Shown: positions 32,157 through 41,223 of the stretch, in pieces
Numbering within the stretch: the stretch's first letter is position 1
Layout: every line of letters starts with the position of its first letter
Assembly (NCBI RefSeq): GCF_011761265.1
Contig: NZ_JAAOZB010000001.1
Location: 1,054,001 to 1,118,000, forward strand
Source of the DNA: Microbacterium halimionae
GTDB lineage: Bacteria > Actinomycetota > Actinomycetes > Actinomycetales > Microbacteriaceae
Length of the DNA: 64,000 bases
Direction: 5' to 3'
Notes under the pieces: generated by a model
Database searches by the model: none
What the model was told of the DNA's origin: nothing
Seen by the model: the letters and a program-made list of their open reading frames with translations, nothing else
Position numbers and translations under genes: made by a program

Positions 32157-35100
32157 GTGCATCACCCATCTGTCACCACAGCACCGACGAGGCGAGCCAC
32201 ACGCGCAAGCCGCAAGCGCGGCCATGGCTTCTTGCGCGGACCGTCGCGCCTGACGAGTCTTTTGCTGATCCCCTCACTTGTGGTGGCGACGTTGACGGGT
32301 GCAGCGTTCTGGGGTGCGTCCGCGGCCAGCGCCGCCGCGATTCCCGACCCGCAGGCATCCATTTCGCTTGAGCCGACTGGCTCGAGCGACGCTCAGAAGC
32401 CTTTCATTCTCGCGGGCGAAGATGCGACGTTCGACATCTCGCTGACGAACTCGTCGACGACGCCGGGCTACAACACATCGTTCACGCTGTTGGTGCCGAA
32501 CGGCATCGATTTCGTCTCTTCGGCCGCAATGGGTGCCCCGAACGTTTACGCGAGCGGTCAGACGCTTCCGAACAGTGCAAAGAGGCAGGCGAGTTCTCCG
32601 CTCGCGTCGGTTCCGGCAGGCTTCCAGCTGTGGGTCTTCCAAGATGTCGCTGACCTTCCCGCGTCGGCGTCGTACTCATCAACAATCACCGTTCGCCCGG
32701 ATGCTTCGATATTCCCCGTCGGTACGTCTCCCGACTTCGCGCTGACGGGATATGTGTCGAGCGCTCCCGCCACCCTCCCGGTCTTTGACGGTTCGACGGG
32801 AGTCGCGGGAACCTCTGGCGCAACCGACACCTCGTCAGATGGCGACTCGGCGGACGCCCCCATCTCCGCGCTTCGGCTGACCAAGCAAGAGCCGAGTCCC
32901 GAAATCGAGCTCCTCCGCGGTGTGCACGACCACCAGACCATTTACACGCTGACCGTCGAAAACACCCCCCAGGGCGCAACCGATGGAGTAACGCTCGTTG
33001 ACTACCTGCCGGCAGGTCTTGAATTTCTCGCGTGCGCAACTGTCGACAACACGCAGGCCTCGGGTCTGCTCTACGACGGCGCGGGGGCTCTCGGGGGAAC
33101 GCAAGAGCACCCGGGCTCGGGCGACGTTACCGGTGCGAACCCCGGTGCCGATTGCCTCACACCTGCGGCGGTCGAGACTGTCAGTTCCGATCTTCCTGCC
33201 TCGCTCGACGCGGGCGTCTACACGAAGGTCACGTGGAACCTGCCGGCGCTGACCGGCACTACACCGCAAGCGACCGACTTGAGTAGCGCGGGCGTCGCAG
33301 GCAACTACGTCATCACGTATGCCGCCGCTGTGCCGCTGTTCGAAAACACGATGGACTTCGTGACGACGGCGGGCACCGGAACTCCGGATGCTGCAGGCCT
33401 CGGCCAAGCATCGAATTTGAACAACAACAACGGTGCGTCGACTCGTCAGGGCCAGGGCGCCGGATTCGGCGATGGCATCCTCTATGACAACCTCGCAACG
33501 GTCGCTGGTACGTTCGCCGGCCCCGTAGCGCCCTCGACATCAACGGCTGTCACTGACAGTGACACCGAACAGATTCAGGCGATGGACCTGCGGATACTCA
33601 AGAGCGTCTCGACATCGCTTGGTACCGACTTCGTGACGGGCGAGCTCGCCACCTACACGCTTGATCTCGCCACGAGCGAGTACACGAGCGCCGACCAGAT
33701 GGAGATCGTCGACACTTTCGCCAACGGGCTCTGCCCGGCCCTCCCCGGCAGCGGAGCAACGCTCACGGGAGATCCTCTGCCGACCGACTGCGCGTATCCC
33801 TCGACCGAGGGCGGTGCGACTCTCACCGGTGCGACAGTTTCGGCAATCGACTACAACTCGGCGACGGGTGAGTTCACGGTCACCTACCTGTCGGATCCCA
33901 CAGCATACGAAGCAAACGACTCCCACGAAATCGTGTACACGGGCCTCATGCGCAACGCGTACGACACTGACGACCCGTGGTTCGGTCCTACGACCTCGGG
34001 TGACGAGATGACGAACAACGTCGTAGTTACCGGGTGGACGACATCAACGGATGAACTCGATGGTGTCAACAACGGTTCGGGTGTACCCGCGTTCGGCACA
34101 GAAGACGTGACCGACAACTCGTCGGCCATGCTGGAGTCGCGCTACTCCGGAATCTCGAAGCAGGTGCTGCCACGCGACGCTGTGATTTCGACCGCCCCTG
34201 CTGCCGCCTCGGCCGCCGCATCGTGTGATGTTGCACCGGGCAGCGCGTGGTCGCAGAACCAGACGGATGCCGCGGACGCACCATTCCACGCGGGTGATTA
34301 CGTCTGCTACCAACTGACGGTTGACTTCGCAGAAGCGATCGATGTGCGTAACCCCGTCGTCACCGACTTCTTGCCGCGGGACATGACCTATGTCGATTCG
34401 GCCGTTTACACGGGAACCGGCGGTACATCAGCCGACGTCGACATCGATTCAACCTCCGTCGAGGGTCAGCGCCTGACGTGGAACGTCGGAACGCCCGGCG
34501 AAGGCGGCGACCGTTACGTGCCCCTTGACTCCGTGCTCGTTCTGCATGTCCTTGCGCTCGTTACGTCGAATACGCCCGCAGATGCGTCAGCGCTCGACAA
34601 GCCCGAAAACCTCATGAAGTACCAGCAGAACGACGTGCTCGCAGACATCTACTACCTGCGTGACGCCTCGGCGATTCAGTTGGGGCAGGGACCGACTCTC
34701 CTCAAGGGCGTTCTCGACGTCGACGGAGATTCGACTTTGCCAGCTCGGTCGCAGAACGATTCTGACGGCACGGTCTTTGACTCGAACCGCGATGGCATCG
34801 AGGTCGTGCAAGATGACGTCGTGACGTACCGCGTCGACCTGTCGGGTGGCGATTTCGCCGCCGAAAACATGACGGTGTGGGATGCTTTGCCCGACGGCAT
34901 CACGAAGTCCGAAGTCTCCGCGATCAGCGACGGTGGCACGGCCCTCAACCCGGGCGACGCAGGCTACCCCGCAAACATCGCGGGATCGGCATCCGGTCAT
35001 TCGGTCATCGTCTGGAACGGTCTCGACGTCGGGGTGAAGCCGGCTACGAATACGCTCACCTACGACGTCACGGTTCCCACCGACGTTCTCGTCGACACCT

Positions 35101-38100
35101 CTTTCACGAACACCGCTTCGATCACCCAGTTCGATGTGGAGACCAACGCAGGAACCGCCGAGACCCAGTACCCGACTGGTTCGCTCGACGCCACGACGCG
35201 TTCAGATGACTCCACTGTTCCGGGTGACGATATGCGCGACGACTCGCTCATTTTCACACCGGCACCCACGATCGCGAAGACGCTCGATTCCACCGAGATC
35301 GCGCCGACCGGCACGACTGTCACCGACCCCAACAACGCTGTCAACCAGGCGACACAGGGCGAGCTCATCACGTGGAGCTACGACGTCGTGATTCCCGCAC
35401 ACACAAGTGTCGCGAACGGTGTGCTGTCTGACCGCGGAACGCTGAGTCCCGGAAACGTGTCGTACACCGTCGAGGGCGTGCCCACCTGGGATGCCACGGC
35501 TCTCACGGGCGCGGTTGCCTCTGACTTCGCGCTGTCGGGCGACGGCGAACTCGCCTTCCCCGATCTCTACACGAACAGCTCTGGCGACGATCAGACGTTC
35601 ACCGTCACGATGACGGTGTACCTCGGTGATGCCGGAAACAACGGCACCAGACTCACCAACCGTGCACTATTCACGAGCGACTCGTGGGACGGCAACGCCG
35701 ACGCATCGGTGACGTACATCGAGCCCAACCTGACGATCAACAAGACGGCATCCCCGGCGAACGACGTTTCGACGAACGACACGATCACCTACACGCTGAC
35801 GGTGGCGAACAACTCGAACCGACCCGTCTCGTACGACAACACCGTTGTCGATACGGTTCCCGATGGCATCATCGTCGACGGTACGACAATCTCGGGCGGT
35901 GGAACGCTTACCGGTGCTGACCCGATTGACGGCGATGGCGGAACCATTACATGGGACATCGCACGGGTTGCTCCGACAACCGTGCTGACGTATGAGGCGA
36001 AGATCGACCCCGAGACCGGTGGCGGACAAAGCTACGTCAACACGGCTGAGGTGACCGGATACACGCTGCCCGACACAATCGATTCCGGTCATGTGCGCGG
36101 CGGTGAACGCGACGATGACGATGACGCGACTGTGAAGGCGATCACAGCAGACATCGCAAAGGGTGTGCGCGAGGCGGGATCAACGGATGCCTTTTCGAAC
36201 ACCGTTTCAGAACCGGCCGGTCAGACGGTTGAGTACGAAGTGCAGGTGGCGCTGCAGCCCAGCATCAACTATTTCGACTCGATCATCACCGATCAGCTGC
36301 CCGCAGGCGTTGTGCTGCAGGATGCAACGATCAGCGGCCCGATCGCGACACCGTCGACCGGTATCGCTGGAACGTGGGATTACGCGCTCGATTCCAGCAC
36401 GAACACGGCAACGTGGACCTATAACGATGGTGCGGGTAACGACATCGCCTCGTTCTCTGAGGAGCGAATCCTGACGATGACGTACGAGGTGCTGCTTGAT
36501 GGTGCCGGTATTGATTCCGCGGTGAGCGATCTCGACAACACGGCGACGTTCACGTGGAATTCGCTGAACGGTGACACCTCGACGCGCCAGACGATCACCG
36601 ATGACGCTGAGGTCGATCTGCTCGACCCCGTGCTCGCGATTGCGAAGAACGTATCGAACGAGACACCGAACCCGGGTGACACGTTCTCGTACGACGTCAC
36701 CGTGACGAACACGGGCAACACTCCCGCGTACAACATGGACATCACCGATGTTGTACCCGCAGGTGTAGTGGTAGACCCCGCAACTATTTCGGATGGGGGC
36801 GCTTTGACCGGCGCCGACGCTGAACTCGGCGGTGGAACGATCACGTGGGATGCCGCAGACCTTCCGGGTCCGCTCTATCCCGCCGGTTCTGCCGAGAGCC
36901 CCATGTCTCTCGTCTTCACCTATGACGCGACGTTGACAGCGAGTGCCAACATCGACGGCTCCGACGTGTTTACCAACACGGCATCCGTCGAGCACTTCGA
37001 GTCGTTCCCGACTGATGGCCGGGAATACGACCCGACCGATGTTGACGACACGGCGGCCGTCGACCCGCCGTTCCCGACCGTGGCGCTTGCCAAGTCGGTC
37101 ACCTCGACTGACATCGCCTACGCGGATGTTCCGTTGAGCTGGACGCTGACGGCGACCAACAACGGTGACGGGCCGGCGCAAACTGTGACGCTCACCGACG
37201 CGCTTCCGACCAACTGGACGTACACGGCCGTCACAAGTGTGACCGTTGCGGGAGCCGCGTGGAGCGGGACGACTACGCCCACCGTGACAGGTTCGGGTGC
37301 TCCGGGATCTGAGCAGAGTCTCGAGTGGAGCTTCGGCACCGCGGCTCCGAATGCCGTGCTCTTGCAACCGGGCCAGTCGATCGAGATCGTCTTCACCGCG
37401 ACTCCCAACGAGGACGCTCTGACAGATCCGGGTACGACGGAAGACGGTGGCACGCGCGTGCCCCACACCAACACGGTTTCGGGAGAGACCACGGACACGT
37501 CGGGCGCGACCGAGAACGGCGATGGCCCGTACACGGGACCCGATGCTGATGACAGTGCATTCATCGAGCGTGCAGACCTGAACCTCATCAAAGACGCGAT
37601 CGGTGGCAACGCTGACGGTGACTGGATTTCTGGTGTCGTCGCCGGTGCCGACTATGACCAGCCGCAGTGGCAGATCACAGTGACGAACCAGGGGCCGGAT
37701 GCCTCGGTGGGTCCATTCCGATTCGTTGACACGACGACGCTGCCGGACGACGTGACGACGGGCGCGTTCACAGCGCGCTACTTCGCCGATGCCGGCGACG
37801 CGACCGGTACCGCGCTGGCACTGACGGGAGCGGGTACGGAGGCTGATCCGTTCGTCGTCGGCGAGGGGTCAACGAGCCTTGCAGCTGATGGTTCTGACCG
37901 GATCGTCTTGACCGCTGATGTGACGGTGGGTGCTGCGGCAACCGGCACCGCCGAAAACGACGCGAGCGTTGTGGGCACGACGTGGGAGACCCCCGACGAC
38001 GTGACGAAAGACAACAGTGACGACGCTGAGAAGCCGCTGTCGCCCGAGGCCGACCTGCAGATCACGAAGACGGCAACGACCGTCTCGCCGAATGCCGGTG

Positions 38101-41000
38101 GAACTCTCACGTGGGAACTGGCGGTGCGAAACAACGGACCGTCTGGCTCCGCCAGCACGACAGCTGACCCGATCACGGTGACTGACACGGTGCCGGATGG
38201 CATCTCGAACGTCGCGGACCCGTCGAACGCAGCATGGACAGCATCGGCATCCGATGGTTTCCCAGCGAACGCGGGAGATGAGATCACGTGGACCTTCGTT
38301 GAGTCGTCGTTCCCGGTGGGCCCATCGACAGCGATTGTGCTCACCGGCACCATCGATGCTTCGTGGGCGGCCGACACCGACATCGTCAACACGGCCGAGG
38401 TTCAGCCGGGCACGACTCCCGATCCTGACCCCGACAACAACGACGACGACGAGACCGTCACACCCGGTATCGACACGACGCTCGCGATCGACAAGACGCG
38501 CCTCGTCTTCAACGGAACCGACTGGGTTGCGGCGACCGCCACTGACCTGGCGACCCCGGGTGAAAACGTGACGTACCTCGTGGATGTCACGAACACCGGC
38601 ACCGCGGATGCGCGGAACGTCGAGGTGCTCGACACTGTTGAGCCTTACTTCACGTACGAGTCGTTTGAGTCGGTAGATGGCACCTGGGCACGCACATCGA
38701 CGACGGCTGCTGCCGGCGACGATCAGACGTTTGCTCTTGACGGTGACCTAGTGGCCGGCGATTCGGCTTCGTTCCGAATCACGCTGCTGCTCGATGCGGC
38801 CCACGAGACTGGCGCGACGGTGGACAACACCGTCAGGGCATCGGCCGACAACTCAACGAACCAGCCGACTGACACGGACTCGACCACTGACTCGGAGCGT
38901 TCCGCCGATCTCACGATCGAGAAGACACACGCCGGTGATGCGATTGCAGGTTCGACGCTTGATTACACGATGACAGTGACGAACCTCGGTCCTTCGGTTT
39001 CTTCGGGTCCGATCGAGATCATCGACACATTGCCGACAGGATTCAGCTACGACGAGGGAACCGCCACGGTTGCTGTCGCTGGTGGCCAGCCGGTCGCGAT
39101 CGAGCCGACGATTGTCGACCAGACGTTGACCTGGTCGGTGGACGGAGACTCGTTCACACTCGCGAAGGATGCGACGATCGTCGTTTCGTTCACGTCGAAC
39201 CTTGCCGCTGACCTCTTGGCCGGTGGCTACATCAACCAGGCTGACGTCGATGGTCCCGATGACGACAACCCGCTCAACAACCATGACGATGACCCGACGG
39301 CCGTCACAACGATGACGAACCTGTCGATCGTGAAGGATGTCGCGGCGGGCCCGTATGTTGCTGGCACGAGCGTTGACTACACCCTCACGGTCAAGAACGA
39401 GGGGCCGTCGGTTGCTCGTGACGTTGTGGTGATCGACACGCCTCCCGGAGGTATGACGTTGACCGCGATGTCGGGCGACGGATGGACCTGCGGCGTTGAC
39501 ACGCTGACATGTGGCCGTGACGACTTTGCTGTGGGTACGTCGACAATCAATGTGACAGCGATGATTGCGGCATCCGTTGCTGACGGCACCGAGCTTGTGA
39601 ACGTCGCAACCGTTGCGACATCGACGCCGGAAACGACGACGACCGACAACGAGTCAGACGTGACGATCACTGATGTGGCCGAGGCTGATCTCGGAATCGT
39701 GAAGACTGCGGTTGACGAGCTGGGTGCTGAGATCACAACGGTCGATGCCGGTACGCAGGTGCGTTACCTGCTCGAGGTTCACAACTATGGGCCGTCGGAT
39801 GCCGTGGGGCCGCTGACAATCTCGGATGTGCTTCCGGCCGGGCTCTCGTTCGTCTCGGCTGAGTCTGAGGGCTCCGCTTGGGTGTGTGCGGCGGATGCGA
39901 CCAATGCGCAGCTCGCGAACTGCGAGATGCCGGGCGGGCTTGCCGTAGACGCCGATGCGACGGATCTCGTGATGGTGGTAGCCGTTGACCCGGCTCAGAC
40001 GACGGGAAGCATCGTCAATACCGCGACGGTGACATCTTCCACGACCGAGCCCACGCCGGACCCGCACTCGAACACTGATGACGCTGTCGTTGATGTGACG
40101 CGCAACGTGAACGTGTCGATCGTGAAGACCCACAGTGCGGAGAACGTGCGCATCGGTGACGATCTGACGTTCGATCTGGCTGTGCACAACGACGGACCAG
40201 CAACGGCGACAGGCGTCACGGTTGTTGACACGATTCCGGCAGGGCTGACATACGTCGATGCTGCGGCAAGTGACGCGGCCTGGACGATTGTCGCGGATGC
40301 CATGGCCGAGGACGGCACGACGGCGGTGACGGCGACCCTCGAAGGTGCACTCGCGCCGACTGCGGATGCCCCGCGACTCGCGGTGACTGTTGCCGTGACG
40401 GCAGAGGCGTACGACACAGTCGTGAACACGGCGACGGTGTCGACGACCGAGCCTGAGACGGATCCGACCGACAATACGAGCGATGACACGGTGATTGTTC
40501 CGGCGCTGTCAACGCTCGTAGTGACGAAGGATCTTGCATCGCCGCTGAAGGTCGGCGGGAAAGCCACCTACGGCATCACCGTCACAAACACCGGGCCGAC
40601 GGAAGACCCGGGACCCATCGTTCTGACTGATGTGTTGCCCAACGGGTTGACGTTCGTTTCGGCATCCGGTGATGGGGCGACGTGCGATGCCGACGGATCT
40701 ACCGTGACGTGCACGCTCGATGGCGCACTCGGTGTTGAGCAGACCCGCACGATTGCGCTGACGGTATCGGTTGCGATCGCGGCCTACCCTGAAGTGACGA
40801 ACGTCGTCACAGTGACAACGCCGACCGAACAGGGTGTCGGTGGAAGCCTCACGGCTTCGACGACAGACCCGGTGGCGCAAGACCCGCTTGCGGTAACGGG
40901 CGCGCCAGCCGCGTGGTGGTTTGCCTTCATCGGAATTCCGTTGCTGCTTGCAGGCATCGTGTTGATGCTCCTTCGCCGTCGTCGGCATCAGGACGCGTGA
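32157..41000 (+). CDS. Giant wall-anchored surface protein of tandem DUF11 repeats
   Basis: 2947 residues. The GTG at 32157 has GAGGAG eight bases upstream; an ATG at 32115 is in frame but has no ribosome site. A long basic N-terminus (about 45 residues) precedes the signal helix, with cleavage near SAASA. By eye about 17 DUF11 (conserved repeat) units follow. Each starts with a strand like LTIxKTxS, then YTLTVTNxGP, and a DxLPAGL element; later copies (from about residue 1950) are more alike than early ones. The end is LAVTG, a membrane helix and RRRRHQDA. DUF11 units form Ig-like rods and can carry intramolecular isopeptide bonds, so a fibrous adhesin or stalk is likely. Monocistronic, with its own terminator. 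Confidence 0.9.
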   Translation: MHHPSVTTAPTRRATRASRKRGHGFLRGPSRLTSLLLIPSLVVATLTGAAFWGASAASAAAIPDPQASISLEPTGSSDAQKPFILAGEDATFDISLTNSSTTPGYNTSFTLLVPNGIDFVSSAAMGAPNVYASGQTLPNSAKRQASSPLASVPAGFQLWVFQDVADLPASASYSSTITVRPDASIFPVGTSPDFALTGYVSSAPATLPVFDGSTGVAGTSGATDTSSDGDSADAPISALRLTKQEPSPEIELLRGVHDHQTIYTLTVENTPQGATDGVTLVDYLPAGLEFLACATVDNTQASGLLYDGAGALGGTQEHPGSGDVTGANPGADCLTPAAVETVSSDLPASLDAGVYTKVTWNLPALTGTTPQATDLSSAGVAGNYVITYAAAVPLFENTMDFVTTAGTGTPDAAGLGQASNLNNNNGASTRQGQGAGFGDGILYDNLATVAGTFAGPVAPSTSTAVTDSDTEQIQAMDLRILKSVSTSLGTDFVTGELATYTLDLATSEYTSADQMEIVDTFANGLCPALPGSGATLTGDPLPTDCAYPSTEGGATLTGATVSAIDYNSATGEFTVTYLSDPTAYEANDSHEIVYTGLMRNAYDTDDPWFGPTTSGDEMTNNVVVTGWTTSTDELDGVNNGSGVPAFGTEDVTDNSSAMLESRYSGISKQVLPRDAVISTAPAAASAAASCDVAPGSAWSQNQTDAADAPFHAGDYVCYQLTVDFAEAIDVRNPVVTDFLPRDMTYVDSAVYTGTGGTSADVDIDSTSVEGQRLTWNVGTPGEGGDRYVPLDSVLVLHVLALVTSNTPADASALDKPENLMKYQQNDVLADIYYLRDASAIQLGQGPTLLKGVLDVDGDSTLPARSQNDSDGTVFDSNRDGIEVVQDDVVTYRVDLSGGDFAAENMTVWDALPDGITKSEVSAISDGGTALNPGDAGYPANIAGSASGHSVIVWNGLDVGVKPATNTLTYDVTVPTDVLVDTSFTNTASITQFDVETNAGTAETQYPTGSLDATTRSDDSTVPGDDMRDDSLIFTPAPTIAKTLDSTEIAPTGTTVTDPNNAVNQATQGELITWSYDVVIPAHTSVANGVLSDRGTLSPGNVSYTVEGVPTWDATALTGAVASDFALSGDGELAFPDLYTNSSGDDQTFTVTMTVYLGDAGNNGTRLTNRALFTSDSWDGNADASVTYIEPNLTINKTASPANDVSTNDTITYTLTVANNSNRPVSYDNTVVDTVPDGIIVDGTTISGGGTLTGADPIDGDGGTITWDIARVAPTTVLTYEAKIDPETGGGQSYVNTAEVTGYTLPDTIDSGHVRGGERDDDDDATVKAITADIAKGVREAGSTDAFSNTVSEPAGQTVEYEVQVALQPSINYFDSIITDQLPAGVVLQDATISGPIATPSTGIAGTWDYALDSSTNTATWTYNDGAGNDIASFSEERILTMTYEVLLDGAGIDSAVSDLDNTATFTWNSLNGDTSTRQTITDDAEVDLLDPVLAIAKNVSNETPNPGDTFSYDVTVTNTGNTPAYNMDITDVVPAGVVVDPATISDGGALTGADAELGGGTITWDAADLPGPLYPAGSAESPMSLVFTYDATLTASANIDGSDVFTNTASVEHFESFPTDGREYDPTDVDDTAAVDPPFPTVALAKSVTSTDIAYADVPLSWTLTATNNGDGPAQTVTLTDALPTNWTYTAVTSVTVAGAAWSGTTTPTVTGSGAPGSEQSLEWSFGTAAPNAVLLQPGQSIEIVFTATPNEDALTDPGTTEDGGTRVPHTNTVSGETTDTSGATENGDGPYTGPDADDSAFIERADLNLIKDAIGGNADGDWISGVVAGADYDQPQWQITVTNQGPDASVGPFRFVDTTTLPDDVTTGAFTARYFADAGDATGTALALTGAGTEADPFVVGEGSTSLAADGSDRIVLTADVTVGAAATGTAENDASVVGTTWETPDDVTKDNSDDAEKPLSPEADLQITKTATTVSPNAGGTLTWELAVRNNGPSGSASTTADPITVTDTVPDGISNVADPSNAAWTASASDGFPANAGDEITWTFVESSFPVGPSTAIVLTGTIDASWAADTDIVNTAEVQPGTTPDPDPDNNDDDETVTPGIDTTLAIDKTRLVFNGTDWVAATATDLATPGENVTYLVDVTNTGTADARNVEVLDTVEPYFTYESFESVDGTWARTSTTAAAGDDQTFALDGDLVAGDSASFRITLLLDAAHETGATVDNTVRASADNSTNQPTDTDSTTDSERSADLTIEKTHAGDAIAGSTLDYTMTVTNLGPSVSSGPIEIIDTLPTGFSYDEGTATVAVAGGQPVAIEPTIVDQTLTWSVDGDSFTLAKDATIVVSFTSNLAADLLAGGYINQADVDGPDDDNPLNNHDDDPTAVTTMTNLSIVKDVAAGPYVAGTSVDYTLTVKNEGPSVARDVVVIDTPPGGMTLTAMSGDGWTCGVDTLTCGRDDFAVGTSTINVTAMIAASVADGTELVNVATVATSTPETTTTDNESDVTITDVAEADLGIVKTAVDELGAEITTVDAGTQVRYLLEVHNYGPSDAVGPLTISDVLPAGLSFVSAESEGSAWVCAADATNAQLANCEMPGGLAVDADATDLVMVVAVDPAQTTGSIVNTATVTSSTTEPTPDPHSNTDDAVVDVTRNVNVSIVKTHSAENVRIGDDLTFDLAVHNDGPATATGVTVVDTIPAGLTYVDAAASDAAWTIVADAMAEDGTTAVTATLEGALAPTADAPRLAVTVAVTAEAYDTVVNTATVSTTEPETDPTDNTSDDTVIVPALSTLVVTKDLASPLKVGGKATYGITVTNTGPTEDPGPIVLTDVLPNGLTFVSASGDGATCDADGSTVTCTLDGALGVEQTRTIALTVSVAIAAYPEVTNVVTVTTPTEQGVGGSLTASTTDPVAQDPLAVTGAPAAWWFAFIGIPLLLAGIVLMLLRRRRHQDA

Positions 41001-41031
41001 TGTGCAGGTTGAGCTGACGCGAGTGAGCTAA

Positions 41032-41069
41032 CGAGGGGCCCGGTCTGGTAACTCAGGCCGGGCCCCTCG
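41032..41069 (+). terminator. Terminator of the giant DUF11 gene
   Basis: CGAGGGGCCCGG at 41032-41043 pairs perfectly with CCGGGCCCCTCG at 41058-41069 over 14 bases, 32 bases after the stop and followed by TTGCTGTTG. Confidence 0.8.
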
Positions 41070-41223
41070 TTGCTGTTGAGCCACTGGTGTTGAGCCCCTG
41101 TTCAGGTCGATGTCATTGGGTTTTCATAGCGAACGGACAGCCTGGGCGTACCCCTCCTCGTAGGTTCGACGATTCGCCGAACGCCCAGATTCTGGTGAAC
41201 GTCCTCGACAGAAAACCGGAGAT

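Noticed and set aside
36207-37466. Minus-strand frame of 419 codons within the DUF11 gene
   Set aside because: It is a frame mirrored from a highly biased GC3 coding strand; Arg/His/Gly rich with no domain or ribosome site.
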